In this document: in pieces, positions 8,182-15,638 of the stretch
Position numbering within the stretch: the first letter of the stretch is position 1
How the letters are laid out: each line of letters starts with the position of its first letter
DNA from: Pseudomonas frederiksbergensis
GTDB lineage: Bacteria > Pseudomonadota > Gammaproteobacteria > Pseudomonadales > Pseudomonadaceae
Assembly: GCF_003732275.1 (NCBI RefSeq)
Contig: NZ_MOBM01000041.1
Location: 119,775 to 183,774 of the forward strand
Length of the DNA stretch: 64,000 bases
Direction of reading: 5' to 3'
Program-made: the position numbers and the translations under genes
Notes under the pieces: model-generated
Databases searched by the model: none
What the model was told of the DNA's origin: nothing
What the model saw: only the letters and a program-made list of their open reading frames with translations

Positions 8182-8847
8182 ATGAGCTATCAGCACCAGT
8201 ATGTCGACGGTACGCGTATTCACTTCCCGTTGGGGAAAGTGGTGTGCATCGGCCGTAACTATGCCGAACACGCCAAGGAACTGGATAATCCGGTGCCTAC
8301 TGAGCCACTGCTGTTCATCAAGCCGGGCAGTTGCGTGGTGCCGCTGGAAGGCGGTTTCAGCATTCCGACCGAGCGTGGCTCGGTGCATTACGAAGCGGAA
8401 ATCGCTGTGTTGATCGGCAAGCCGTTGTCGACCAGGCCGAGCCGTGAAGAAGTACTGGATGCCATCTCCGGTATCGCCCCGGCCCTTGACCTGACCCTGC
8501 GCGACAAACAGGCCGAGTTGAAAGCCAAGGGCCTGCCATGGGAAATCGCCAAGTCCTTCGACGGCGCGGCGGTGATTGCGCCGTTCGTGGCGGGCAGTAC
8601 CTTCGCCGACCTGACCGACATCGGCATCCGCCTGACCATCAATGGCGAAGTCCGCCAGGATGGCAACAGCAAGGACATGCTGAATCCGATCGTGCCGATG
8701 ATCCAGTACATGGCCGGCTGCTTCTCGCTGCAGGCCGGTGACGTGATTCTCACGGGTACGCCGGTGGGCGTTGGTCCGCTGAATGTCGGCGACGAACTGG
8801 TGCTCGAATTGCCGGGCGCCAGCCGCTTCACCAGCAACGTGCGCTGA
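8182..8847 (+). CDS. Fumarylacetoacetate hydrolase family protein
   Basis: The 221-residue protein matches the single-domain FAH family. It shows CIGRNYAEHAKEL near the N-terminus, metal ligands of the HYEAEIAVLIGK type at about 70, the DLTLRD segment, and the closing GDVILTGTPVGVGPL. Members of this size are acylpyruvate hydrolases or oxaloacetate decarboxylases. It starts 24 bases after the D-2-hydroxyglutarate dehydrogenase with a GGGAG site and is probably in its operon. An oxaloacetate decarboxylase activity would suit a keto-acid housekeeping pair, but that is inference. Confidence 0.9.
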   Translation: MSYQHQYVDGTRIHFPLGKVVCIGRNYAEHAKELDNPVPTEPLLFIKPGSCVVPLEGGFSIPTERGSVHYEAEIAVLIGKPLSTRPSREEVLDAISGIAPALDLTLRDKQAELKAKGLPWEIAKSFDGAAVIAPFVAGSTFADLTDIGIRLTINGEVRQDGNSKDMLNPIVPMIQYMAGCFSLQAGDVILTGTPVGVGPLNVGDELVLELPGASRFTSNVR

Positions 8848-8873
8848 CCCGACGCTGAAGCACTGCTGAACCC

Positions 8874-8963
8874 TGTGGGAGCGAGCCTGCTCGCGATAGC
8901 GGTCTGTCATTCGACATCATTGTTGAATGTGCTGGCTTCATCGCGAGCAGGCTCGCTCCCACA
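8874..8963. repeat. REPIN, family A, long spacer
   Basis: Inverted REP copies lie at 8874-8896 and 8941-8963. The spacer carries the central imperfect palindrome TTCGACATCATTGTTGAA. Confidence 0.92.
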
Positions 8964-9108
8964 TTTGTTTCGTGATCGCCCACACAAGGCAATCCCGCCA
9001 TTTCCCGTTTTTTTCACATTTTGTCCGGATAATTCCGGGGCTTCTGGCGTCTGAGCCAGTCCCAATGTGCTATTACCCATAGCCTGAATTTCTGGAACGC
9101 ATTCCTGC

Positions 9109-10038
9109 ATGGCCACCCAACCGCTGTCCAAGCTGAAAACTGCCCGCCGCTCGCGCTTTGTCATGCGTTGGTATTCCTGGCTTTTGCTGGTGGCGGCCGC
9201 CGTGTATGGCCTCATGTTTGCGATGCATTGGGACGATCGCGGCGTGCTCTGGGTAATGGAGCGTTTCGAAAGCCCGGCCGAACGTCAGGAGAGTGTCTGG
9301 CTGCCGGATTACCGGGCGGTGATCGACGCCAAGTTACTGCCGGGCATGGAGAAGGATGAAGCGTCGGACGTGTCTTATGACCCGCAGACCAAAACCCTGT
9401 TTGCGGTGATGGGCAAGAACCCGTTTCTGGTCGAATTGACGTTGCAAGGCGACGTGTTACGCAAGATGCCGCTGGTGGGTTGGGGTAACCCGGAAGGCGT
9501 GACGGCCATGGGCAACGGTTTGCTGGCGATTACCGATGAACGCAAGCACCTGCTTTCCATCGTCAAGGTCGATGCCGATACTCGCGAATTGAATATCGCC
9601 AGTTTCCCGAAATATGACCTGGGTCCGTCGAAGAACCAGAATAAAGCCTTCGAGGCGATCGTCTGGGATGCGCGCAACCAGCAACTGCTGCTGGGTGAAG
9701 AGCGTCCACCGGCGCTGTTCAGCTGGAAAAGCGACGGCAGCCAGACCCTCAAGGGCGACAAACAAAAGCTGCCCAGCGACGAACTGGACATCCGTAACCT
9801 GTCGGCCTTGGCCATTGATCCACGCACCGGCCATACCCTGGTGCTGTCCGCCGATTCTCACTTGTTGCTGGAATTGGACGAGAAAGGCGAGCAGGTCAGT
9901 TTCATGACCTTGCTCGGTGGTTTCAATGGTCTGAAAAAAACCATTCCTCGTGCTGAAGGCGTGACCATGGACGAAGCGGGCACGCTGTACATGGTGAGCG
10001 AACCGAACCTGTTCTACCGGTTCGAAAAACAACCGTAG
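9109..10038 (+). CDS. SdiA-regulated-domain protein, copy 1
   Basis: The 309-residue protein has an N-terminal arginine-rich segment and one membrane anchor at about 22-42, then a beta-propeller-like periplasmic domain of the SdiA-regulated family. Typical repeats are ASDVSYDPQTKTLFAVMGKN, PLVGWGNPEGVTAMGNG and a C-terminal AEGVTMDEAGTLYMVSEPNL. Function is unknown. It is a paralogue of the next gene, with the same domain order throughout. Its TAG stop lies inside a family C REP sequence. Confidence 0.85.
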   Translation: MATQPLSKLKTARRSRFVMRWYSWLLLVAAAVYGLMFAMHWDDRGVLWVMERFESPAERQESVWLPDYRAVIDAKLLPGMEKDEASDVSYDPQTKTLFAVMGKNPFLVELTLQGDVLRKMPLVGWGNPEGVTAMGNGLLAITDERKHLLSIVKVDADTRELNIASFPKYDLGPSKNQNKAFEAIVWDARNQQLLLGEERPPALFSWKSDGSQTLKGDKQKLPSDELDIRNLSALAIDPRTGHTLVLSADSHLLLELDEKGEQVSFMTLLGGFNGLKKTIPRAEGVTMDEAGTLYMVSEPNLFYRFEKQP

Positions 10039-10126
10039 GAGCTGGCGAAGGCTGCGATCTTTTGATCTTTTGGTGCCGATAAAATTGTTGAAAATCAAAA
10101 GATCGCAGCCTTCGGCAGCTCCTGCG
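10035..10126. repeat. REP pair, family C (GTAGGAGCTG type)
   Basis: An inverted pair reads GTAGGAGCTGGCGAAGGCTG from 10035 and returns as CGCAGCCTTCGGCAGCTCC up to 10124. The left copy provides the stop codon of the gene ending at 10038. The hairpin may reduce read-through into the downstream paralogue. Confidence 0.85.
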
Positions 10127-10192
10127 CCATTAAGCTTGAATTCATACTGCCGTGGTATTTCATCCGCCTGTCTTGTTTCCGAGCTCGCCTGA

Positions 10193-11110
10193 ATGCGCCG
10201 ACTTGCCCGTCCCAAACCCCTGATGCTGATCCTGTCGGTAATTGCGCTGATCGTGCTGATTGCCGTCGGCCAGTACCTGCGGCTGTTCGAGCGCACCTGG
10301 TTCAATGTGCAGGCGTTATGGCAGCCGATGAATGCTCAGTCCGTTGGCCTGGATCAGTATCAGGTAGCGATCGAGGCGCAAGTCATTGAGGGACTGGACG
10401 ATGATGTTTCGGCACTGACCTTTGATCCCGTACGCAAAAGCCTGTTCACCGTCACCAACAAAAACGCCGAACTGATCGAATTGTCCCTGGAGGGCAAAAT
10501 CCTGCGGCGTGTGGCGCTGGTCGGGTTTGGCGATCCGGAGGCGGTGGAGTTCATCAGCGCTGACACTTACGTGATCACCGACGAACGCCAGCAGCGGCTG
10601 ATCAAGATTCATCTGGAGAAGGACACGACGTTCCTCGATGCCGCGGACGCCGAGCAGATGACCCTCGGCGTACACATGAGCGGCAACAAGGGTTTCGAAG
10701 GGTTGGCCTATGACTCGGCGGGCAAGCGCTTGTTCGTCGCCAAGGAGCGCGATCCGATGCTGATTTACGAAGTGCAGGGCTTTCCGCATTACAACCCGGA
10801 GAAGTCCTACGCGGTGCATGTGGTGAACAACCCCAAGCGCGATGCCGGGATGTTCGTGCGAGACCTGTCGAGCCTGCAGTACGACGAGCGCAGCGGCCAT
10901 TTGCTGGCGCTGTCCGATGAGTCGCGACTGATTCTGGAGCTGGATGTCGACGGGCGACCGCTGACCACCCTGTCACTGAGCAAGGGGCGTCAGGGATTGC
11001 AGAAGACTGTGCCGCAAGCGGAAGGCATTGCCATGGACGACGACGGCACCCTGTACCTCGTCAGCGAGCCGAATCTTTTCTACGTCTTCAAAAAACCAGC
11101 ACAACCCTGA
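10193..11110 (+). CDS. SdiA-regulated-domain protein, copy 2
   Basis: The 305-residue paralogue of the preceding gene has an N-terminal membrane anchor (LMLILSVIALIVLIAVGQYL) and the same propeller motifs: ALTFDPVRKSLFTVTNKN, ALVGFGDPEAVEF, VITDERQQRLI and AEGIAMDDDGTLYLVSEPNL. The tandem arrangement suggests an old duplication. Substrate or partner is unknown. The pair is intact; no frame disruption is seen. Confidence 0.87.
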   Translation: MRRLARPKPLMLILSVIALIVLIAVGQYLRLFERTWFNVQALWQPMNAQSVGLDQYQVAIEAQVIEGLDDDVSALTFDPVRKSLFTVTNKNAELIELSLEGKILRRVALVGFGDPEAVEFISADTYVITDERQQRLIKIHLEKDTTFLDAADAEQMTLGVHMSGNKGFEGLAYDSAGKRLFVAKERDPMLIYEVQGFPHYNPEKSYAVHVVNNPKRDAGMFVRDLSSLQYDERSGHLLALSDESRLILELDVDGRPLTTLSLSKGRQGLQKTVPQAEGIAMDDDGTLYLVSEPNLFYVFKKPAQP

Positions 11111-11128
11111 TGGGCACCGAACAACCAA

Positions 11129-11210
11129 TGTGGGAGCGAGCCTGCTCGCGATAGCGGTCTGTCATTCAGCATTGATGTTGAATGATATGGCCTCATCGCG
11201 AGCAGGTTTT
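11129..11210. repeat. REPIN, family A, right copy decayed
   Basis: The left REP at 11129-11151 is complete. The right copy begins TCGCGAGCAGG at 11196 and then loses identity (tttt replaces ctcg). The spacer still has the palindrome TTCAGCATTGATGTTGAA. Confidence 0.85.
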
Positions 11211-11224
11211 GCTTTGTGTTTGCC

Positions 11225-11899
11225 TTACTCGGCGCGCAGGGTTTTCACGCCTTCGCTCGTCCCCAGCAGCAGCAAGTCAGCCGGTCGGGCTGCGAACAAG
11301 CCGTTGGTGACCACGCCAACGATCGCATTGATCTGTATTTCCAGCTCCACCGGGTTGGTGATCTGCATGTTGAACACATCGAGGATGATGTTGCCGTTGT
11401 CGGTCAGCACGCCTTCGCGGTAAACCGGGTCGCCGCCGAGCTTCACCAGTTGGCGGGCCACGTGGCTGCGGGCCATCGGGATCACTTCCACCGGCAGCGG
11501 GAACGCACCGAGGACTGGCACCAGTTTGCTGGCGTCGGCGATGCAGATGAAGGTCTTGGCCACAGCCGCAACAATCTTCTCACGGGTCAGGGCCGCGCCA
11601 CCGCCCTTGATCAGGTGCAGGTGCTCGTCGCTTTCGTCGGCGCCGTCGACGTAGAACTCCAGGTCGCTGACGGTATTGAGCTCATACACTGGAATGCCGT
11701 GGCCCTTGAGGCGGGCGGCGGTGGCTTCGGAACTGGCGACCGCGCCATCGAACGCGCCTTTGTGCTTGGCCAGGGCATCGATGAAGCAGTTGGCGGTGGA
11801 GCCAGTGCCGACCCCGACGATGCTCTTGTCATCGAGTTTCGGGAGGATGAAGTCGACGGCGGCCTGGGCTACGGCCTGTTTGAGTTGATCCTGGGTCAT
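11225..11899 (-). CDS. rpiA: Ribose-5-phosphate isomerase A
   Basis: The 224-residue enzyme interconverts ribose-5-phosphate and ribulose-5-phosphate in the pentose phosphate pathway. Family motifs are GVGTGSTANCFIDAL (phosphate loop), YVDGADESDEHLHLIKGGGAALTREKI with the catalytic Asp and Glu region, and a C-terminal GVVTNGLFAARPADLLLLG. The start is MTQDQLKQAV (ATG complement 11897-11899); the upstream 50-codon extension crosses a REP sequence and is rejected. Length matches E. coli RpiA (219). Confidence 0.97.
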   Translation of the reverse strand: MTQDQLKQAVAQAAVDFILPKLDDKSIVGVGTGSTANCFIDALAKHKGAFDGAVASSEATAARLKGHGIPVYELNTVSDLEFYVDGADESDEHLHLIKGGGAALTREKIVAAVAKTFICIADASKLVPVLGAFPLPVEVIPMARSHVARQLVKLGGDPVYREGVLTDNGNIILDVFNMQITNPVELEIQINAIVGVVTNGLFAARPADLLLLGTSEGVKTLRAE

Positions 11900-12003
11900 G
11901 CGGGCTCCGAAGTGCCGAAAGGGGAACGAAAGGCCGGCATTATAGGCCTGGCGATGGGGAAGGTCATTGCCGGTATGTCGAATGGTGACGGGGGGGGCTT
12001 GCC

Positions 12004-12136
12004 TGTGGTGAAGGAGCTTGCTCCCGCTCGGCTGCGCAGCAGTCGTCAAACCTGCTGATGCGGTGTGTCTGAAAGAACGGGGTGTCTGTTTTGGGGAGTG
12101 CTTCGCGCTCCAACGGGAGCAAGCTCCCTCGCCACA
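12004..12136. repeat. REP pair, family B (GGAGCTTGCTCCC type)
   Basis: The left copy at 12004-12025 reads TGGTGAAGGAGCTTGCTCCC; the right inverted copy at 12114-12136 reads GGGAGCAAGCTCCCTCGCC. This pair fills most of the 349-base gap between rpiA and ilvA; the remaining sequence should hold both divergent promoters, which I could not place with confidence. Confidence 0.85.
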
Positions 12137-12248
12137 ATGAGTCTCTTGCGCTCGCGAGCGGCTAAAACCACCTGTTTAGTGTGGTCGTCCGCCCAAAAGC
12201 CGGGTTAGACTCCTTGGCCCTGCCCAACCCGCTCAGTGATGCTTTCCG

Positions 12249-13763
12249 ATGCTCGAACAGTACGTCAAAAAGATCCTCACCTCGCGCGTTTATGACGTTG
12301 CCGTAGAAACCCCATTGCAGACTGCCCGCCAGCTCTCCGAGCGGCTGGGCAACGATATCTGGCTCAAGCGTGAAGACTTGCAGCCGGTGTTCTCGTTCAA
12401 GATTCGCGGCGCCTACAACAAGTTGACGCAGCTGAGCGATGAAGAGCGCGCTCGCGGCGTGGTCACCGCGTCGGCGGGCAACCATGCGCAAGGCCTGGCC
12501 CTGGCGGCCAAGGTACTGGGCGTGAAAGCGACCATCGTGATGCCCAAGACCACCCCGGAGATCAAGGTCGAAGGCGTGCGCTCGCGCGGCGGCAAAGTGG
12601 TGCTGCACGGGGATTCGTTCCCGGAAGCCCTGGCCTACTCGCTGAAACTGGTCGATGAGAAAGGCTACGTCTACATTCACCCTTACGACGATCCCCACAC
12701 CATTGCCGGGCAGGGCACGGTGGCCATGGAGATTCTGCGCCAGCACCCGGGGCGTCTGGATGCGATCTTCGTTCCGGTGGGCGGCGGCGGGCTGATCGCC
12801 GGGATCGCGGCGTACGTGAAATACCTGCGTCCGGACATCAAAATCATCGGCGTCGAACCGGATGACTCCAACTGCCTGCAAGCCGCCATGGCGGCCGGCG
12901 AGCGGGTGGTGCTGCCCACCGTGGGGCTCTTCGCCGATGGCGTCGCGGTGGCCCAGATCGGTCAGCACACCTTTGATATCTGCAAAGACTACGTAGACGA
13001 AGTCATCACTGTCAGCACCGACGAGATCTGCGCGGCAATCAAGGATATCTACGACGATACCCGCTCGATCACTGAACCTGCCGGTGCCTTGGGCGTGGCC
13101 GGGATCAAGAAATATGTCGAGCAACGCGGTGTCACGGGGCATACCTTCGTGGCCATCGACTCCGGCGCCAACGTCAACTTCGACCGCTTGCGCCACGTGG
13201 CCGAGCGCGCTGAACTGGGCGAGGGCCGCGAAGCCATCATCGCCGTGACCATTCCCGAGAAACCGGGCAGCTTCAAGGCGTTCTGCGAAGCCATCGGCAA
13301 GCGCCAGATCACCGAATTCAACTACCGCTACAACACCGGCAGCGAAGCGCACATCTTTGTCGGCGTGCAGACGCACCCGGAAAACGACCCGCGCAGTGCG
13401 CTGCTCGCCAGTCTCACCGAGCAGGGTTTTCCGGTGCTCGACCTGACCGACAACGAACTGGCCAAATTGCACATTCGCCATATGGTTGGTGGGCGTGCTG
13501 CTCAGGTTGTCGATGAAGTGGTGCTGCGCTTCGAGTTCCCGGAGCGTCCGGGTGCGCTGTTCAACTTCCTCAACAAGCTCGGCGGGCGCTGGAACATTTC
13601 GATGTTCCACTACCGCAACCACGGCGCGGCGGATGGCCGTGTGGTCGCAGGCCTGCAAGTACCGCACGACGAGCGTCATCTGGTACCGGCCGCGTTGGAA
13701 GAAATCGGTTACCCATACTGGGACGAAAGCGACAACCCGGCCTATAAGCTGTTTCTCGGCTGA
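12249..13763 (+). CDS. ilvA: Threonine ammonia-lyase, biosynthetic
   Basis: The 504-residue PLP enzyme converts threonine to 2-oxobutanoate, the committed step to isoleucine. The PLP lysine is in FSFKIRGAYNKL (about residue 58), the glycine-rich phosphate loop is VPVGGGGLIAGIAAYV, and a SAGNHAQGLAL motif is present. Two C-terminal ACT-like regulatory modules follow residue 325 (EAIIAVTIPEKPGSFKAF and LRFEFPERPGALFNFLNK), as in the isoleucine-inhibited biosynthetic form. Length matches E. coli IlvA (514). Confidence 0.97.
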   Translation: MLEQYVKKILTSRVYDVAVETPLQTARQLSERLGNDIWLKREDLQPVFSFKIRGAYNKLTQLSDEERARGVVTASAGNHAQGLALAAKVLGVKATIVMPKTTPEIKVEGVRSRGGKVVLHGDSFPEALAYSLKLVDEKGYVYIHPYDDPHTIAGQGTVAMEILRQHPGRLDAIFVPVGGGGLIAGIAAYVKYLRPDIKIIGVEPDDSNCLQAAMAAGERVVLPTVGLFADGVAVAQIGQHTFDICKDYVDEVITVSTDEICAAIKDIYDDTRSITEPAGALGVAGIKKYVEQRGVTGHTFVAIDSGANVNFDRLRHVAERAELGEGREAIIAVTIPEKPGSFKAFCEAIGKRQITEFNYRYNTGSEAHIFVGVQTHPENDPRSALLASLTEQGFPVLDLTDNELAKLHIRHMVGGRAAQVVDEVVLRFEFPERPGALFNFLNKLGGRWNISMFHYRNHGAADGRVVAGLQVPHDERHLVPAALEEIGYPYWDESDNPAYKLFLG

Positions 13764-13802
13764 GCGGCTACGCTGATCGGCAGGCCATAAGGAAATCGAA
13801 CA

Positions 13803-14231
13803 ATGGAAACGTTAACCACCCTTAAAATCGCTCATATGGTGGCGACGGTAGTGCTGTTGATCAGCGCACTGGGGCTGGCGATCTGGGTCTGGCGCGCACG
13901 CCGTGGCGGTGATGCGACGGCTCATGGCCGCACCTTGCAACGACCGCTGGTGTTCATCTGGCTATTGATGGGCCTGGCACTGCTGAGCATGCCATTCACC
14001 GGTTGGTGGATGGTGCATCTGGTGGGCTGGCCGTTGGGTCAGACCTGGCTGCTGGCGTCCAGTGTGCTCTATACCGTGGCGGCGCTGGGCTGGTTCTGGC
14101 TGGTGGTGCGGCTCAATCGGCTGCGCAAGGCGCCCGCTGGGGGGAGTGGGAAGTTTACGTTTGCATTGGCGTTGTTCAGTTTTGTCTGCTTTGTCGCCAT
14201 TGCGGCGTTGATGGGGGCCAAGCCGGTTTAA
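13803..14231 (+). CDS. DUF2269-type membrane protein
   Basis: The 142-residue protein has four predicted membrane helices: about 9-29, 46-68, 76-98 and 117-138. The start METLTTLKIAHMVATVVLL fits the DUF2269 family. No catalytic or ligand motif is visible; function is unknown. It starts 39 bases after ilvA with an AAGGAA site and may share its transcript. Confidence 0.75.
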   Translation: METLTTLKIAHMVATVVLLISALGLAIWVWRARRGGDATAHGRTLQRPLVFIWLLMGLALLSMPFTGWWMVHLVGWPLGQTWLLASSVLYTVAALGWFWLVVRLNRLRKAPAGGSGKFTFALALFSFVCFVAIAALMGAKPV

Positions 14232-14255
14232 GGTTTAAAGACCGAGTCGCTCCAA

Positions 14256-14328
14256 TCGCGAGCAGGCTCGCTCCCACAGGGGATTTGCGTCGATCACAAA
14301 TCCAATGTGGGAGCGAGCCTGCTCGCGA
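14256..14328. repeat. REPIN, family A, short spacer
   Basis: Inverted REP copies lie at 14256-14278 and 14306-14328, between two convergent genes. Confidence 0.9.
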
Positions 14329-14336
14329 TGGCGATA

Positions 14337-14993
14337 TTAGTCGCGCAACGAAATCACCGGCCAACCACGCTTTTCAGCCTCGGCCCGCAGATTCACGTCC
14401 GGATCGACAGCAATCGGATTCGCCACCTGTTCCAGCAACGGCAAGTCATTCATCGAATCGCTGTAGAAATAGCTGTCTTCCAGAGTGTGGCCAGTCTCTT
14501 CCAGCCAGCGAATCAACCGGGTCACCTTGCCTTCACGGAAGCACGGAACATCGGTGCTGCGCCCGCTGTAACGGCCGTCGATCATTTCGCATTCGGTGGC
14601 GATCAGGGTTTCGACGCCTAAACGTGTGGCAATCGGCCCGGTAACGAATCGGTTGGTGGCGGTGATGATCACCAGCTTGTCGCCGGCCTCACGGTGCTTG
14701 GCCAGCAGTTCGATGCCCTTGGGCAGCACGATCGGTTCGATGCAGTCGCGCATGTAGTCCAGGTGCCATTGATCCAGCGTGGCCATCTCGGTGCGGCCGA
14801 GAACTTCCAGGCAGAAGTTCAGGTACGCGTCGTTATCCAGCTTGCCGGCCAGGTAATCCTGATAGAACTCGTCGTTGCGTGCCTTGTAGGCGACGGCGTC
14901 GAGGAAACCGCGTTCGCACAGATAATCGCCCCAGGCGTGGTCACTGTCACCGCCCAGAAGCGTGTTGTCCAAGTCGAATAAAGCCAGCCGCAT
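14337..14993 (-). CDS. HAD-IB phosphatase, histidinol-phosphate phosphatase type
   Basis: The 218-residue protein has all HAD motifs: FDLDNTLLGGDSD with nucleophile Asp8 and acid Asp10, IITATNRF (motif II), Lys near GKVTRL, and YSDSMNDLPLL (motif IV). The cap lies between motifs I and II. The P. aeruginosa positional homologue PA0335 was reported as a histidinol-phosphate phosphatase required for histidine synthesis, since pseudomonads lack the HisB fusion. The role here is by homology and synteny; phosphoserine phosphatase is the main alternative. Confidence 0.88.
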   Translation of the reverse strand: MRLALFDLDNTLLGGDSDHAWGDYLCERGFLDAVAYKARNDEFYQDYLAGKLDNDAYLNFCLEVLGRTEMATLDQWHLDYMRDCIEPIVLPKGIELLAKHREAGDKLVIITATNRFVTGPIATRLGVETLIATECEMIDGRYSGRSTDVPCFREGKVTRLIRWLEETGHTLEDSYFYSDSMNDLPLLEQVANPIAVDPDVNLRAEAEKRGWPVISLRD

Positions 14994-15136
14994 TGCAGTT
15001 ACTCGCTGAAAAGTCTGTAGAAAGGTGTCCAGAATACGGACTTTTCACAAGAGTGCACATAAGGTAGGTCGGCTCGTTGCTGCTTTCACAACCTTTGTGG
15101 AACAATGCGGCGACATGCGTTTGCGAGGTTGTTGCC

Positions 15137-15616
15137 GTGATCGACCCCGATGGTTTCCGCCCCAATGTCGGGATCATTCTGACGAATGATGCCGGCCAGG
15201 TGCTATGGGCTCGCCGTATCAATCAAGATGCCTGGCAGTTTCCACAGGGAGGGATCAACCCCCAGGAGACGCCGGAAGACGCCTTGTACCGCGAGTTGAA
15301 CGAAGAAGTGGGCCTGGAGCGCGAAGATGTTGAAATACTCGCCTGCACCCGGGGCTGGTTGCGCTATCGTTTGCCGCAACGTCTGGTCAGGACGCACAGC
15401 CAACCGCTGTGCATCGGCCAGAAGCAGAAATGGTTTCTCCTGCGCCTGATCTCCAACGAGCAGCGGGTGCGGATGGATTTGACCGGTAAACCGGAATTCG
15501 ATGGCTGGCGCTGGGTCAGTTATTGGTATCCGTTGGGCCAGGTGGTGACATTCAAGCGCGAGGTTTATCGCCGCGCTCTCAAAGAACTTGCCCCGCGCCT
15601 TTTAGCGCGCGACTGA
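15137..15616 (+). CDS. rppH: RNA pyrophosphohydrolase
   Basis: The 159-residue Nudix enzyme removes pyrophosphate from mRNA 5' ends and so triggers RNase E decay. The Nudix box is GGINPQETPEDALYRELNEE with the following VG. I choose the GTG at 15137, giving MIDPDGFRPNVGIIL, because this matches the conserved RppH N-terminus and length; the open frame runs 20 codons further upstream. Its stop is followed 23 bases later by ptsP, the conserved rppH-ptsP order of gammaproteobacteria. Confidence 0.96.
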   Translation: MIDPDGFRPNVGIILTNDAGQVLWARRINQDAWQFPQGGINPQETPEDALYRELNEEVGLEREDVEILACTRGWLRYRLPQRLVRTHSQPLCIGQKQKWFLLRLISNEQRVRMDLTGKPEFDGWRWVSYWYPLGQVVTFKREVYRRALKELAPRLLARD

Positions 15617-15638
15617 CGACGGAGTTCGACCCCGAGCC

